From NCBI GenBank assembly GCA_028752905.1, contig JAQNBH010000015.1:18040112-18104111 (forward strand): 64,000 nucleotides of DNA, in the 5' to 3' direction. Made by a program: the position numbers and the translations under genes. The notes under the pieces are model-generated. The model saw only the letters and a program-made list of their open reading frames with translations, made no database searches and was not told the DNA's origin. Every line of letters begins with the position of its first letter. Position 1 is the stretch's first letter. Shown here piece after piece: positions 13,901 through 64,000 of the stretch. The stretch is from Cladorhizidae sp. MBARI D1340-BT2 (taxonomy: Eukaryota > Porifera > Demospongiae > Poecilosclerida > Cladorhizidae).

Positions 13901-14006
13901 GGCCTGAGTAAGATATGCTTTTCATTATGCTATGCCCCTATTCCCTCACCTTTACCAATTAGTATGCCTCATTTTCACCCTATTACGCTTTTTAATAAAT
14001 CTACAT
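10991..14006. other. No gene recognised; small local duplications
   Basis: Local repeats include 'ccactggttttaataggttt' variants (11,408-11,530), three copies of 'tcatatgttaaggcagg' (12,571-12,616), and a diverged pair of about 110 bp containing 'aaacaacttcgcaa' (about 12,640-12,880). A CA-rich stretch lies near 13,005-13,100. No coding region is supported. Confidence 0.5.
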
Positions 14007-14030
14007 AGATAGATAGATAGATAGATAGAT

Positions 14031-14072
<42 letters not shown>
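14007..14072. repeat. (GATA)n microsatellite
   Basis: Sixteen or so tandem 'atag' tetranucleotides with one interruption. Confidence 0.95.
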
Positions 14073-14073
<1 letters not shown>

Positions 14074-14304
14074 GCATAGATTAAATACTCGGCATTCAGT
14101 GAGGCAACATAATATAGAGGCTTCTACATGGTCTGCTAAACAGCTTTACTGTTTACTGTTGGTCATAGGGCGCTCAAGATGCTGAATTAATAACGCACTT
14201 TCCTGAAAGCAGATGCCAATAGGGATAACTTGCATGTCCTACAACTGAGAAGATCAAAGTTACGATTTTCAGAATTGTTCTGTGATGATATTTAGTTAGA
14301 TGCT

Positions 14305-14625
14305 AACTAGTTCGATTTTCAGACTGAATTAACCACAAAAGGAAGCACTTTAAGTCAATCGAGGTCAGAAGATGTTGGCTGAATTTCAAGTGCCCTAATG
14401 GGTCAAAATAACCTGGCTCTGTGAATCGTTTCCAATTTTTTCCAGGAAGTATTGGATGCCAGGCTGAGCACAGCTCATGGAATAGGTATACCAATTGCTG
14501 CTGCATTGGAGGATGATTGAATTGATGAATCACTGAATCACTACTAGAGTACAAACACGTTGCTCCTCATAAAATCTGGAACAGTTTACTTTCCAACATC
14601 GCATTCCACTGAGACTTTAGCTAGA
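14305..14625 (+). repeat. Dispersed element family A, copy 1
   Basis: Aligns over about 300 bp with 24,945-25,320. Shared words include 'aggaagcactttaagtcaat', 'agaagatgttggctgaattt', 'gtattggatgccagg' and 'tactttccaacat'. The copies differ by substitutions and by insertions in the second copy. The element appears non-coding and its class is undetermined. Confidence 0.8.
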
Positions 14626-15000
14626 CTCTCTCATTCCTCACATATCATAAATCTAGAGCTTACTTAGATATTAAGGACATTCTTTTTGCACATCTAGCCA
14701 TGCTCTATGCTTTGAAAAGAAGCAAGAAGAATCGAAAGAAACTGCTGGACGAGGTTCCACGTTAGCCTAATAGTGTATTCATTGTGCGCATGTGCAAAGG
14801 AATTTTCTCAGCAAAATGGGAAGAAAATACACTGGAATGTAGCCAGCATTTCCGCAGGCAGAGCTTCTTGTAGCGTTCGGTTGACCAGCGTCTTCGGATA
14901 AGTGGTGTTCTGACAAGTAGCCTCCTATTGTATTTGGATAATGAGAAGAGTGAATTACACCAAGAAATAGAGTTCTAGTTCAATTACCAGTGGTCCATCT

Positions 15001-15215
15001 CCCACCAATTTATAGGTAGCTTTCACAAAGTGTTCTCCAAGATCAGTGAGAGTCAGTGTCAGTGTGCACATTTAGTTAGAGTTCTCACCGGTCAAAGTAT
15101 ACCAAATTGCCCACCAATTTATAGGTAGCTTTCACAAAGTGTTCTCCAAGATCAGTGAGAGTCAGTGTCAGTGTGCACATTTAGTTCGAGTTCTCACCGG
15201 TCAAAGTATACCTAA
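15001..15215. repeat. 109-bp tandem duplication
   Basis: Two head-to-tail copies start at 15,001 and 15,110 with 'cccaccaatttataggtagc'. They are almost identical and differ at 'agttagag/agttcgag'. Confidence 0.92.
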
Positions 15216-15227
15216 TGTGGCAAATTG

Positions 15228-15440
15228 ATGTTACCACCTGCCAAGGAGGTTATGTTTTCACAGCTGCTGGTTTGTCTGTCTGTGGATTACATAAAACTTG
15301 ATAGATTTTCACGAAACTTGATGAACAGATAAGACTACTGGGTGCAATTATATTTTGGTGATCTGGGTTTAACATTGCTAGATGCCACCATTGCCAGGAA
15401 CAGCACAATACTTGGCACCATCAGCCATTTTGTTTAGGGA
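15228..15440 (+). repeat. Probable dispersed repeat with 'aaggaggttatgtttt' core
   Basis: The stretch carries 'gccaaggaggttatgttttc', 'ggtttgtctgtctgtgg' and 'attttcacgaaacttgatga' in this order. From memory, this word order is typical of a repeat seen in many aquatic invertebrate genomes. I cannot name its class and there is only one copy in the window, so this call rests on recollection rather than on an internal alignment. Confidence 0.35.
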
Positions 15441-16176
15441 AATACCTGCGCATCTGTCTTGTTTCGTGTTGGCAACGATAGCTCACAAATTAAATTGTTG
15501 GGAGTGGCAGAGGTTTGCAGTCTCTGATTGCTCATTATAGAGTGTTATGGTTGACTGAATCGTGCCTTGCTACTGCTAGCTAGTAGTAGCTACCACTATA
15601 CTTCATTTTGGATCGACTCTAGAAATATTACTAATGCCCATTTCAAACATTACACCTAAATGAAGCCTATTTCGCCAAAAGACTATGCTGCTTATTGTAC
15701 AAAAAAAGGTTGAGCGCATTCCACATATAATTAATGAATGACTGCATGCAAAAATATATAATACATGCTAGTCCTCCAATTAGTGATAGTTTGCAGCATA
15801 GTATAATAGTCCTGGTCAGCTGTCTATTTCTTCTAAATACATTTCCTATATTTAATTATTAATTTTTTGGGGGGTGGGGATTTTTGCACATGTTAGCGCA
15901 CATCTCATCTTGTTGTTGTTTTTTATTCAAGTCTTTCCCCTTGGTAGAAGTTTAGTTACATCTTCCTTCAAGGGTATATGATATATCCAGAATTATACAG
16001 CATAAATTTGCTCACTCGATGTTTTGGATAATGTCAAGTGAGCAAATCTAAGTTGAATGTCAAGATAGTTATTGTATCTATAACGGTCTCAACTCCATGT
16101 TTGTTGAGAGTTAAAGAAATGACATTCTATTGCTCAAAGTAAAATCAAACAATAACAGCTGTTCTTATCAGACAGG

Positions 16177-16262
16177 ATTATTCCTGATGAAGGTTCGAGA
16201 TCTAGTCGAAACGTCCGAGAGAATACAATTTCAAGTTCAGTATTGAGAAGGTTATTGTAAGG
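16177..16262 (+). repeat. CTGATGA...GAAAC element, single arm
   Basis: About 85 bp matching both arms of the foldback element at 42,886-43,480: 'ggattattcctgatgaagg', then 'ctagtcgaaacgtc', then 'gagaatacaatttcaagtt' and 'attgagaaggttattgtaa'. CTGATGA is at 16,184-16,190 and GAAAC at 16,208-16,212. I see no inverted partner nearby. Confidence 0.8.
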
Positions 16263-16624
16263 ATGTTTTGTTGCTGTAGTCCCTGTTTCTTAGAGATCAC
16301 TAAACCAACTTAGTTTGGTAGCAAATAAATACGACTGCATGCTGCTGCTTATATATATATATTATAATAATAATATAGCACGTGATCTAGCTAGCAGGCA
16401 AGTTAGAAATGTCATTGGAAAATTTGGAATCCACTGGTAGTAATTTGGAATCCACTGGTAGTAAAAATGTTATGAATGGACTTACAGTACTCGCGGTGCG
16501 AGAAAAGGGAGAGATCTTGAAGAAAATTTCACTTCTTTTCTTAAGCTTGTTTACCTTAGAATAGGATTTATGGCACAATGCAAATATTTTTGTAGCTCAT
16601 TATTTTGGCTGATGAGCTGCCAAA

Positions 16625-17100
16625 GGGAGTTTTGAGTGGTACGAGTTTTAAAGAGGTATTAGTTTTGAGGATATTAGTCTTGAGGGCATTAGTTTTGAGG
16701 GTATTGTAATAGTTTTGTGTGGTATTAGTTTTGAGAGGTATTAGTCTTGAGAGGTATTAGTTTTGAGGGTGTTAGTTTTGAGAGGCATTAGTTTTGAGGG
16801 TATTAGCTTTTAGAGGTATTAGTTTTGAGAGGTATTAGTTTTGAGGGTATTAGTCTTGAGAGGCATTAGTTTTGAGGGTATTAGCTTTTAGAGGTAATAG
16901 TTTTGAGAGGTATTAGTTTTGAGGGTATTAGTCTTGAGAGGCATTAGTTTTGAGGGTATTAGCTTTTAGAGGTAATAGTTTTGACAGGCGGCATTAGTTT
17001 TGAGGTATTAGTTTTGAGAGGCATTAGTTTTGAGGGTATTAGCTTTTAGAGGTAATAGTTTTGAGGGTATTAGTCTTGAGAGGCATTAGTTTTGAGTGGT
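16625..17100. repeat. 15-17-bp minisatellite (ATTAGTTTTGAGAGGT)
   Basis: About 30 short units of 'attagttttgagaggt' and 'attagttttgagggt', with 'agtcttg' and 'agctttt' variants arranged in a partly regular higher-order pattern. Confidence 0.93.
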
Positions 17101-17825
17101 ATAGAGTGCGGTGATTTACTAAACATGGGTTAATTATTGAGGTGTGTTTATTAACTCTAGTTTACGGTTAGACTACATGATGTTCAATAGAAACAAGTTC
17201 AAACAATCCCTACAAATCTCGTCGAGAACTTTAAAAGTTCAGTTGTTTATAAATATCGTGTGATAGAGGACAACAAGTCCAAATGAAACACCACTATCGT
17301 TGCTAGGCATGCCACTAAGTTAAGACACACCACCTCCATTTCAGTGGCAAAGCTAGCATATGACTTACTATTGCTAATGCCTGGGGAACTCCACATAGAT
17401 TATCATTTTTGTACAAGATAGAGAAAACACATTATGAAGCAGTAGCTTGGTCATTTATATGAATGCATTGCTCCATGCAGCATGCTGCTAGGAATTTCTA
17501 TAAGCATAACCCTCACCAAATTCTACTTCAGAATTTATTGTTTCGGAATTGGAGAAAGTCGAGAAAATGTGAAGAGCGCTTCCTCTTGTCACACACAGAC
17601 TCTCATCTCTGACCTTACCCTTGAACTTCAGGGTGGTCTTTGCAACAAAAATATATATATAAGACTATGGAGACAGTTTTTATGGCAGTACATAAACTGA
17701 ACCTGGTTAATGTCACTGATAGGAATTGTCCAAGATACGGTGCTTTCCAATAACGCTGAGGAAGACATGCTTACGAGTTAGCGCCAAATGAGTTCAAAGG
17801 ACAAGTTGTGTTCAGTGAAAATATG
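17101..17825. other. Upstream region of the EGF-CUB gene; nothing else recognised
   Basis: No coding region is supported here. The last part is presumably the promoter region of the gene that starts at 17,938. Confidence 0.5.
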
Positions 17826-17828
17826 GTG

Positions 17829-17880
17829 TGCGCATGCGTAGAATTTCGCAGCTATGATGCCCAAGTCCTTTATAAGAAGG
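17829..17880 (+). promoter_or_regulatory. Putative promoter: NRF-1-like palindrome and TATA-like box
   Basis: 'tgcgcatgcgta' at 17,829-17,840 is one base off the NRF-1 consensus palindrome. 'tataagaa' at 17,871-17,878 is a TATA-like element 60 bp before the preferred ATG. With a start site about 30 bp downstream of the TATA-like box, the first ATG of the transcript would be 17,938, which supports that start over the in-frame ATGs at 17,854 and 17,857. Seen in the sequence; promoter activity is inference. Confidence 0.45.
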
Positions 17881-17937
17881 ACAATAATCTTGGCAGGAGA
17901 GATAAGTTATAAAAATATCAACTTTAGTACGATCACC

Positions 17938-19274
17938 ATGGCTTCCCTGAGAATAACAGAGTTGTTTCAAACCATTGCTATGCTGCTTATTATATGCTGC
18001 AACTTATGCCTGGGAGTTAGAATATGTGAAGTATGGGAAGCCACATCCTACAGAGACTGCACATGTGGAATTAAAATACTGGACTTTGAAGAACATTGTC
18101 AGGATGATTACACCTACTACCCTCCATCTTCATCTCAAAGATCCTTTATTTGTGAATTTCGGTGTGAGAACGGTGGAGAATTGACTGAATATGGTGACAA
18201 TACTTACTCCTGCAACTGCAAACCTGGTTTCGCTGGCCTCTGCTGTGAACAAGGTTTATAATTTAATACATATACCTGATGATATGATCATCACCAATTG
18301 CAATTTTCAGTATAATATATTAATATATGCATATGCTTATTTACATTTTCAATATTGTCTCGTTATTAACTTTATAGAAACACTGTACTGTGGAGAGCTA
18401 CTGTTGAGACCGAATGGAACAATAAAATCTCCTAGCTTTCCTGATTACCCGTATCCCAATGACATTGAGTGCATATGGAAGATCACCACAGATCCTGGGA
18501 AAAGAATAGCCATCGGAGTGAAGGATGGCTCATTTGATGTGGAGGAAGGCACATCCATGAACACATGTGACAATGACTGGATAGTTGTGTACGACGGAAA
18601 TAATAAAAGTGCTAACAGAATTGGCCCATTTTGTGGAAATAGCAGCAGACCTTTTCAGACTATTCACAGCTCAACCAAAGACCTCTACATCCACTTCAAG
18701 TCCAATAATGCAACACGGCGACGTGGATTTCAGCTCGAGTACACCACATACAGATACGGTACATTTATTTTGCATGTAAATTTATTGCATTTCCTAATTT
18801 TAGTTGACCAATACAAAAATGCATGGTTGAAATAACTATGCTAACAATTTACAGTTCAATATTTCTGATACTATTGCAGGCTTCAGATGTGGCCCAAGAA
18901 CAGAATATAGCCTTCCTACAGCCATTATTACATCACCACAATATCCCATAAGCTACAAGCCACAGGAGAACTGTGAATACAAAATCTTCATCAAGGAAAA
19001 TTATGAACTCGTTCTCAGTACTCTAGACATGAACCTGCAGTCATCTGCTGACTGTTTGGATGGAGACATCATAGAAGTTCTAAGAACCAATGCCACAAAT
19101 GAATTAGAGTTATTCACAAGATTATGTGGAGTGGGGAATTATGCTCCATTGACAATCAGGAACTCAACTCAAATAATCCTGAAATTTTCATCTGGTTTTA
19201 CCACCAGTGGAGGCTTCAAACTACGTTATGAACAAATCCCAACTTATCAGTACCATGTTAATAATAAAAAATAG
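17938..19274 (+). CDS. Secreted EGF-CUB-CUB protein, three exons, 363 aa
   Basis: Exons are 17,938-18,253, 18,378-18,758 and 18,880-19,274; both introns are phase 1 with GT...AG ends (acceptors 'tttatag' and 'attgcag'). The start is chosen for its strong context (caccATGg) and because it begins a 26-residue signal peptide rich in Leu/Ile/Cys. Residues 72-103 form an EGF-like module (C-x3-C-x-N-G-G ... C-x-C-x-P-G-F-x-G-x-C-C-E). Residues 110-230 form CUB domain 1, with 'CDNDWIVVYDG' and 'GFQLEY'. Residues 236-354 form CUB domain 2, with 'CLDGDIIEVL' and 'GGFKLRY'. Several N-glycosylation sequons (NGT, NSS, NAT, NST) fit an extracellular protein. Domain borders follow the phase-1 introns, as is usual for shuffled extracellular modules. 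There is no transmembrane segment or protease domain, so a secreted adhesion or binding role is likely; the ligand is unknown. An 'aataaa' overlaps the stop codon. No orthologue is named. Confidence 0.88.
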
Positions 19275-19371
19275 TCTTTTTCAGTTTCAAAAACATAATT
19301 GTTTCAATTCATAATTGTTTCCGGCATTGAATGTATGAACAGTCACTGTAATATTTTTTAGTTCAATTGTG

Positions 19372-19411
19372 TTCTCTCTCTCTCTGTATATATATATATA
19401 TATATATATTA
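19372..19411. repeat. (TC)n(TA)n microsatellite
   Basis: A short TC run followed by about ten TA dinucleotides, just downstream of the EGF-CUB gene. Confidence 0.9.
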
Positions 19412-21854
19412 TTTATCTCAATGATGAATTTATAATAACCACATCAAACAGAAGTAGATTAGTGGGCACAAAAACACCTATAGATTTGGGAGGTACTTCA
19501 GGGCTAGAAATACTTTCTATTCAGGAGTAAGATAAAGTGAGGCACTATTTCAAATTCCACTCCTATATCAGAGCCTGTATCAATTGCACTGGTCAAATTG
19601 CACTGGTCAATGGCAGCAAATATGCACATTCTGCAAGGAAGTTCATTTCACGAAATCTGCATGTGCCGAAATCTGGGTATATAACATAGGCTCATGGATC
19701 AAGACTCCAAGCTTTGTAAAGGCTATATACCGAGTTCAGCTATATATCTAGTTGACATCAAATACTTCTCGCCTTTTGGTTTTTGAAGCCAACTTTCAAT
19801 AAATCTTCAGTTGAAAACGTTGGCTCAACCTTAAAGAGAAACCTTAAAGTATAATAATTTATTTTAAGAGGGTAGTTGGGGATGACCATTTGGGACCAAT
19901 TCTGAACCAAACTTTCACCACAATTTAATGCTATTGCTGTTGTTTTTCTGTTTTAATCCAAAGACAGCCATGCCAAAATTTGTTGATAGATCGAGATCAG
20001 GTAATCTCATAAGTTAAACATCCCCTTGTTGGGAAGGCAATACTAATTTGTTTTCAAAGTGGCTTGAAGTGATGAGTTGGGCAGTGGGTCAACTTGCCAA
20101 ATGTAGGACAACTTACTCCATTAGGCTTCACTAGATTTCCAGATCTTTGTTCAGCTTTAATTTCATTACGTGAGACGATCCTTATATGCGAAAGTTTCAT
20201 TACAGAATGCTGGTACATGTAATACGTGTAATTAGATACGTTCCTGAAACATCTTCATCAAACAATTATAATTCACATGGCTTGCCAAGATCTATATAAT
20301 TATTTTGAACATTTTTTTAAATAGTTGGCATGGTTACCTTTGTTACACAATTTTTTTCCTTGCTCAAACCACATTCTCGGTTCAAAACACTCCTATCTAG
20401 ATTGAGCCACTTAGAGTGGTCTGATCCAATTAGAAGACTCATTTGCCAAGCTTTCCTAATATGGGGCTATATATGAGGTATTGAATTTTTACATGCTCGT
20501 TTTACTCCACTGTATATATATATATACAAGTATGGATGGTTATATAGCTACCTGGTTAGTGCAATATATTCTCATATACACCTTCCTAATAATGGAAATG
20601 ATATTGTCACCACTATGCAACTAAGTTTGTTTGACCCATCGCCATGAACAATGTGGGTGGCTATTTGGCTGGATTTTCATCATATTATGGCAGTAGCTTC
20701 TCAGATTCAGAGGAAATTTGATGTCACACATCATGAACAATTTCTGCATGTTAGTTCAATCATGCTATTTAAAAACACTACAGTCCATGATATCATCTAT
20801 GAACAAACTGCAGTCGGTTTCTCATGACATCAATATTAGCCATTAGCATTACGAAACAGCATGGGCAATTTTCACTATACCCATTGCCCTAGTCATAGTT
20901 ATATACTGACCTGGCCTTAACCCTACCATTCCCTTGGCCATAACGTGAAGGGACCCAAGCTGTACCTACCAACTGTACCAAATCTTTTTTTTTTTGCTTT
21001 TCAGTATATAGCTACAAGGCATGCACGATTTTCTTTTAAAAGGTGTTACCTGCTGTACCAGTTGCACAACCACAAAAGCCAGTGGTACTAGCACAATATG
21101 CACCAGAGTGAACATTGTGTAAACAAGTCTACAAGTAAGTCCGTCTCACACCCACGTATTGTTACACTCTGTCACTGAAGTATCCATTAAACTATGATAA
21201 TGCATCTAAAGGCAGAGGTACATTTGCTTGTATGAAGTCCTGCCTTGGTCACTTTAACTTGGCTCCCTAAACAACTAAAAATCCCGAAGTCCGACCACAA
21301 TTCATCCAGAAGTAGATTCATGGTTGTGGTTTAGAAACTAGAAATTTTGCTGAAGACGATTAAATAGGAACACCCCCCGCCCACACACACACAGACAGAC
21401 TGCCAGCCTGTGAGGTTAACTATATATTGACAAACTTGTAGAAGTCATGTGAGAAATGCATGCCCTTCAATTGGTTTGGGAACCACACACTCATTTTAAT
21501 GAACAGGGTAACTATTGTGACCAGTTTGACAGGCACACACACAGATCACAATGATTATTCCATATAATAGGTGCTCACCCATTTATAGTCAAAACAACCA
21601 AAATCCATCACTGCTCTGCAAAGCACACTTCTGCAAAAAAAAATGTTAGCAGCTTTTATACGGACAGCTACATTTACCAAAGAGATAAGATGACAGAAAA
21701 ATTGATGTCGAGTTTGAAAGACACATAATTACAAGCTAGACAACAAACATTCCAGTGGTATTGCATCAAGCACTAATTACATTTAATAAACACGAGATCG
21801 CAATTGATCTAAGTGACTATAGAAATTTTGATTATAGCATCTACTACCCCAAGC
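19412..21854. other. No gene recognised
   Basis: About 2.4 kb of AT-rich sequence with no supported coding frame, splice pattern or repeat array. Confidence 0.5.
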
Positions 21855-22750
21855 ATGGGTCAACTCATTTCACTGTCCGGTGATCAAGATGAGATGGCAT
21901 GGGCCAACTCATTTCACTGTCTGGTGATCAAGATGAGATGGCATGGGTCAACTCATTTCACTGTCCGGTGATCAAGATGAGAGGTGGCATGGGTCAACTC
22001 ATTTCACTGTCTGGTGATCAAGATGAGATGGCATGGGCCAACTCATTTCACTGTCTGGTGATCAAGATGAGATGGCATGGGTCACTGTCCAGTGATCAAG
22101 ATGAGATGGCATGGGTCAACTCATTTCACTGTCCGGTGATCAAGATGAGATGACATGGGTCAACTCTTAACTGTCTTGGTAATCTTGTCTTTATAATCAA
22201 GATGAGATGGCATGGGTTAACTCATTTCACTGTCTTGGTAATCTTGTCTTTATAATCAAGATGAGATGGCATGGGTCAACTCATTTCACTGTCCGGTGAT
22301 CAAGATGAGATGGCATGGGTCAACTCATTTCACTGTCTTGGTAATCCTGTCTTTATAATCAAGATGAGATGGCATGGGTCAACTCATTTCACTGTCCAGT
22401 GATCAAGATGAGATGGCATGGGTCAACTCAATCCATTGTCTTGGTAATCCCGTCTTTATAATCAAGATGAGATGGCATGGGTCAACTCATTTCACTGTCC
22501 GGTGATCAAGATGAGATGGCATGGGTCAACTCATTTCACTGTCCGGTGATCAAGATGAGATGGCAGGGTCAACTCTTCACTGTCTTGATAATCTTGTCTT
22601 GATAATCAAGATGAGATGGCATGGGTCAACTCATTTCACTGTCCGGTGATCAAGATGAGATGGCATGGGTCAACTCATTTCACTCTCTGGTGATCAAGAT
22701 GAGATGGCATGGGTCAACTCAATCCATTGTCTGGTGATAAAGGCAAGATG
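21855..22750. repeat. 44-bp minisatellite with a second unit type
   Basis: About 20 units built on 'catgggtcaactcatttcac', 'tgtccggtgatcaagatgag' and 'atgg'. A second unit type replaces 'ccggtgatcaag' by 'cttggtaatcttgtctttataatcaag' and is interspersed irregularly. Confidence 0.94.
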
Positions 22751-23100
22751 GCACAGGTCAACTCATGGTCAGGCCATAACAAATCCATCTTAGACTCTTG
22801 TAATTCCAACTATCATGCATGTTCAATACATGAGCCCACAATATTTCTATTTTTCTTGCTAAGTAACTAAATTAAAGGTGATACTTGAGAATGTAAGAGT
22901 CTGAGCGGTTAAGGACAAAGCATTCAATTGAATACACAAGAGGATACAAGTGAAAGATGATAGGCATATATATATCAGTGATTAAATGTGCACAGCTCTC
23001 TATCTGTACGTAGTCAGTAGCCCAAATATACAGCACTTGAATATATATCAGTGAGTAAAGTGGTCATCAGCTGTCAAAAACTCTGTTGTTAGGTATCGGC

Positions 23101-64000
<40,900 letters not shown>

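Noticed and set aside
22898..22935. tRNA D-arm-like 'tctgagcggttaagg'
   Set aside because: Resembles a Leu/Ser tRNA A box, but no B box (GGTTCRA) or cloverleaf follows. At most a SINE head.

Overview
This is an invertebrate metazoan nuclear genome window. The evidence is intron-split genes with GT-AG junctions, a secreted EGF/CUB protein, a TARBP1-type tRNA methyltransferase, several eukaryotic transposon classes (hAT, piggyBac, Polinton/Maverick, LINE) and very heavy mini- and microsatellite content. A marine invertebrate such as a demosponge would fit, but the sequence does not fix the taxon. There is nothing bacterial here: no operons and no CRISPR array.

Layout. Bases 1-17,800 hold no gene I can recognise. 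They are a mosaic of independent tandem arrays (105, 17, 45, 39, 113 and 16 bp units), a clean 310-bp tandem duplication, and copies of at least three dispersed repeat families. At 17,938-19,274 (+) is a complete three-exon gene for a secreted EGF-CUB-CUB protein of 363 aa, with a plausible TATA-type promoter and an NRF-1-like palindrome upstream. A 44-bp array (21,855-22,750) separates it from the next gene.

From 23,101 to the right edge the window is one gene on the minus strand: the C-terminal third of a TARBP1 homologue (SpoU/SPOUT tRNA 2'-O-methyltransferase). I could place eleven exons, totalling only about 1.6 kb of coding sequence spread over almost 41 kb. All splice phases agree except at one gap (between 59,758 and 42,720), where an exon appears to be missing or unrecognised.

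The introns of this gene hold almost everything else: (TAA)n blocks; a decayed Polinton/Maverick (33.4-38.9 kb) with fragments of a protein-primed type DNA polymerase B, a retroviral-like integrase and an adenain-like protease; 38-, 53-, 34-, 39-, 44-, 56-, 22- and 46-bp satellites; a foldback element with a hammerhead-like core; a non-autonomous piggyBac element with TTAA target duplications; an apparently intact 3.4-kb hAT transposon with a 728-aa transposase; and a LINE 3' fragment.

The most informative theme is how repeats arise and nest here. A minisatellite next to one exon is built from that exon's own 5' splice site. A 62-bp duplication has doubled a 3' splice site. A 56-bp satellite of about 40 units has grown inside one copy of a dispersed element that is unexpanded elsewhere. 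A third copy of the same dispersed element has a piggyBac insertion, with the hAT element in its tail.
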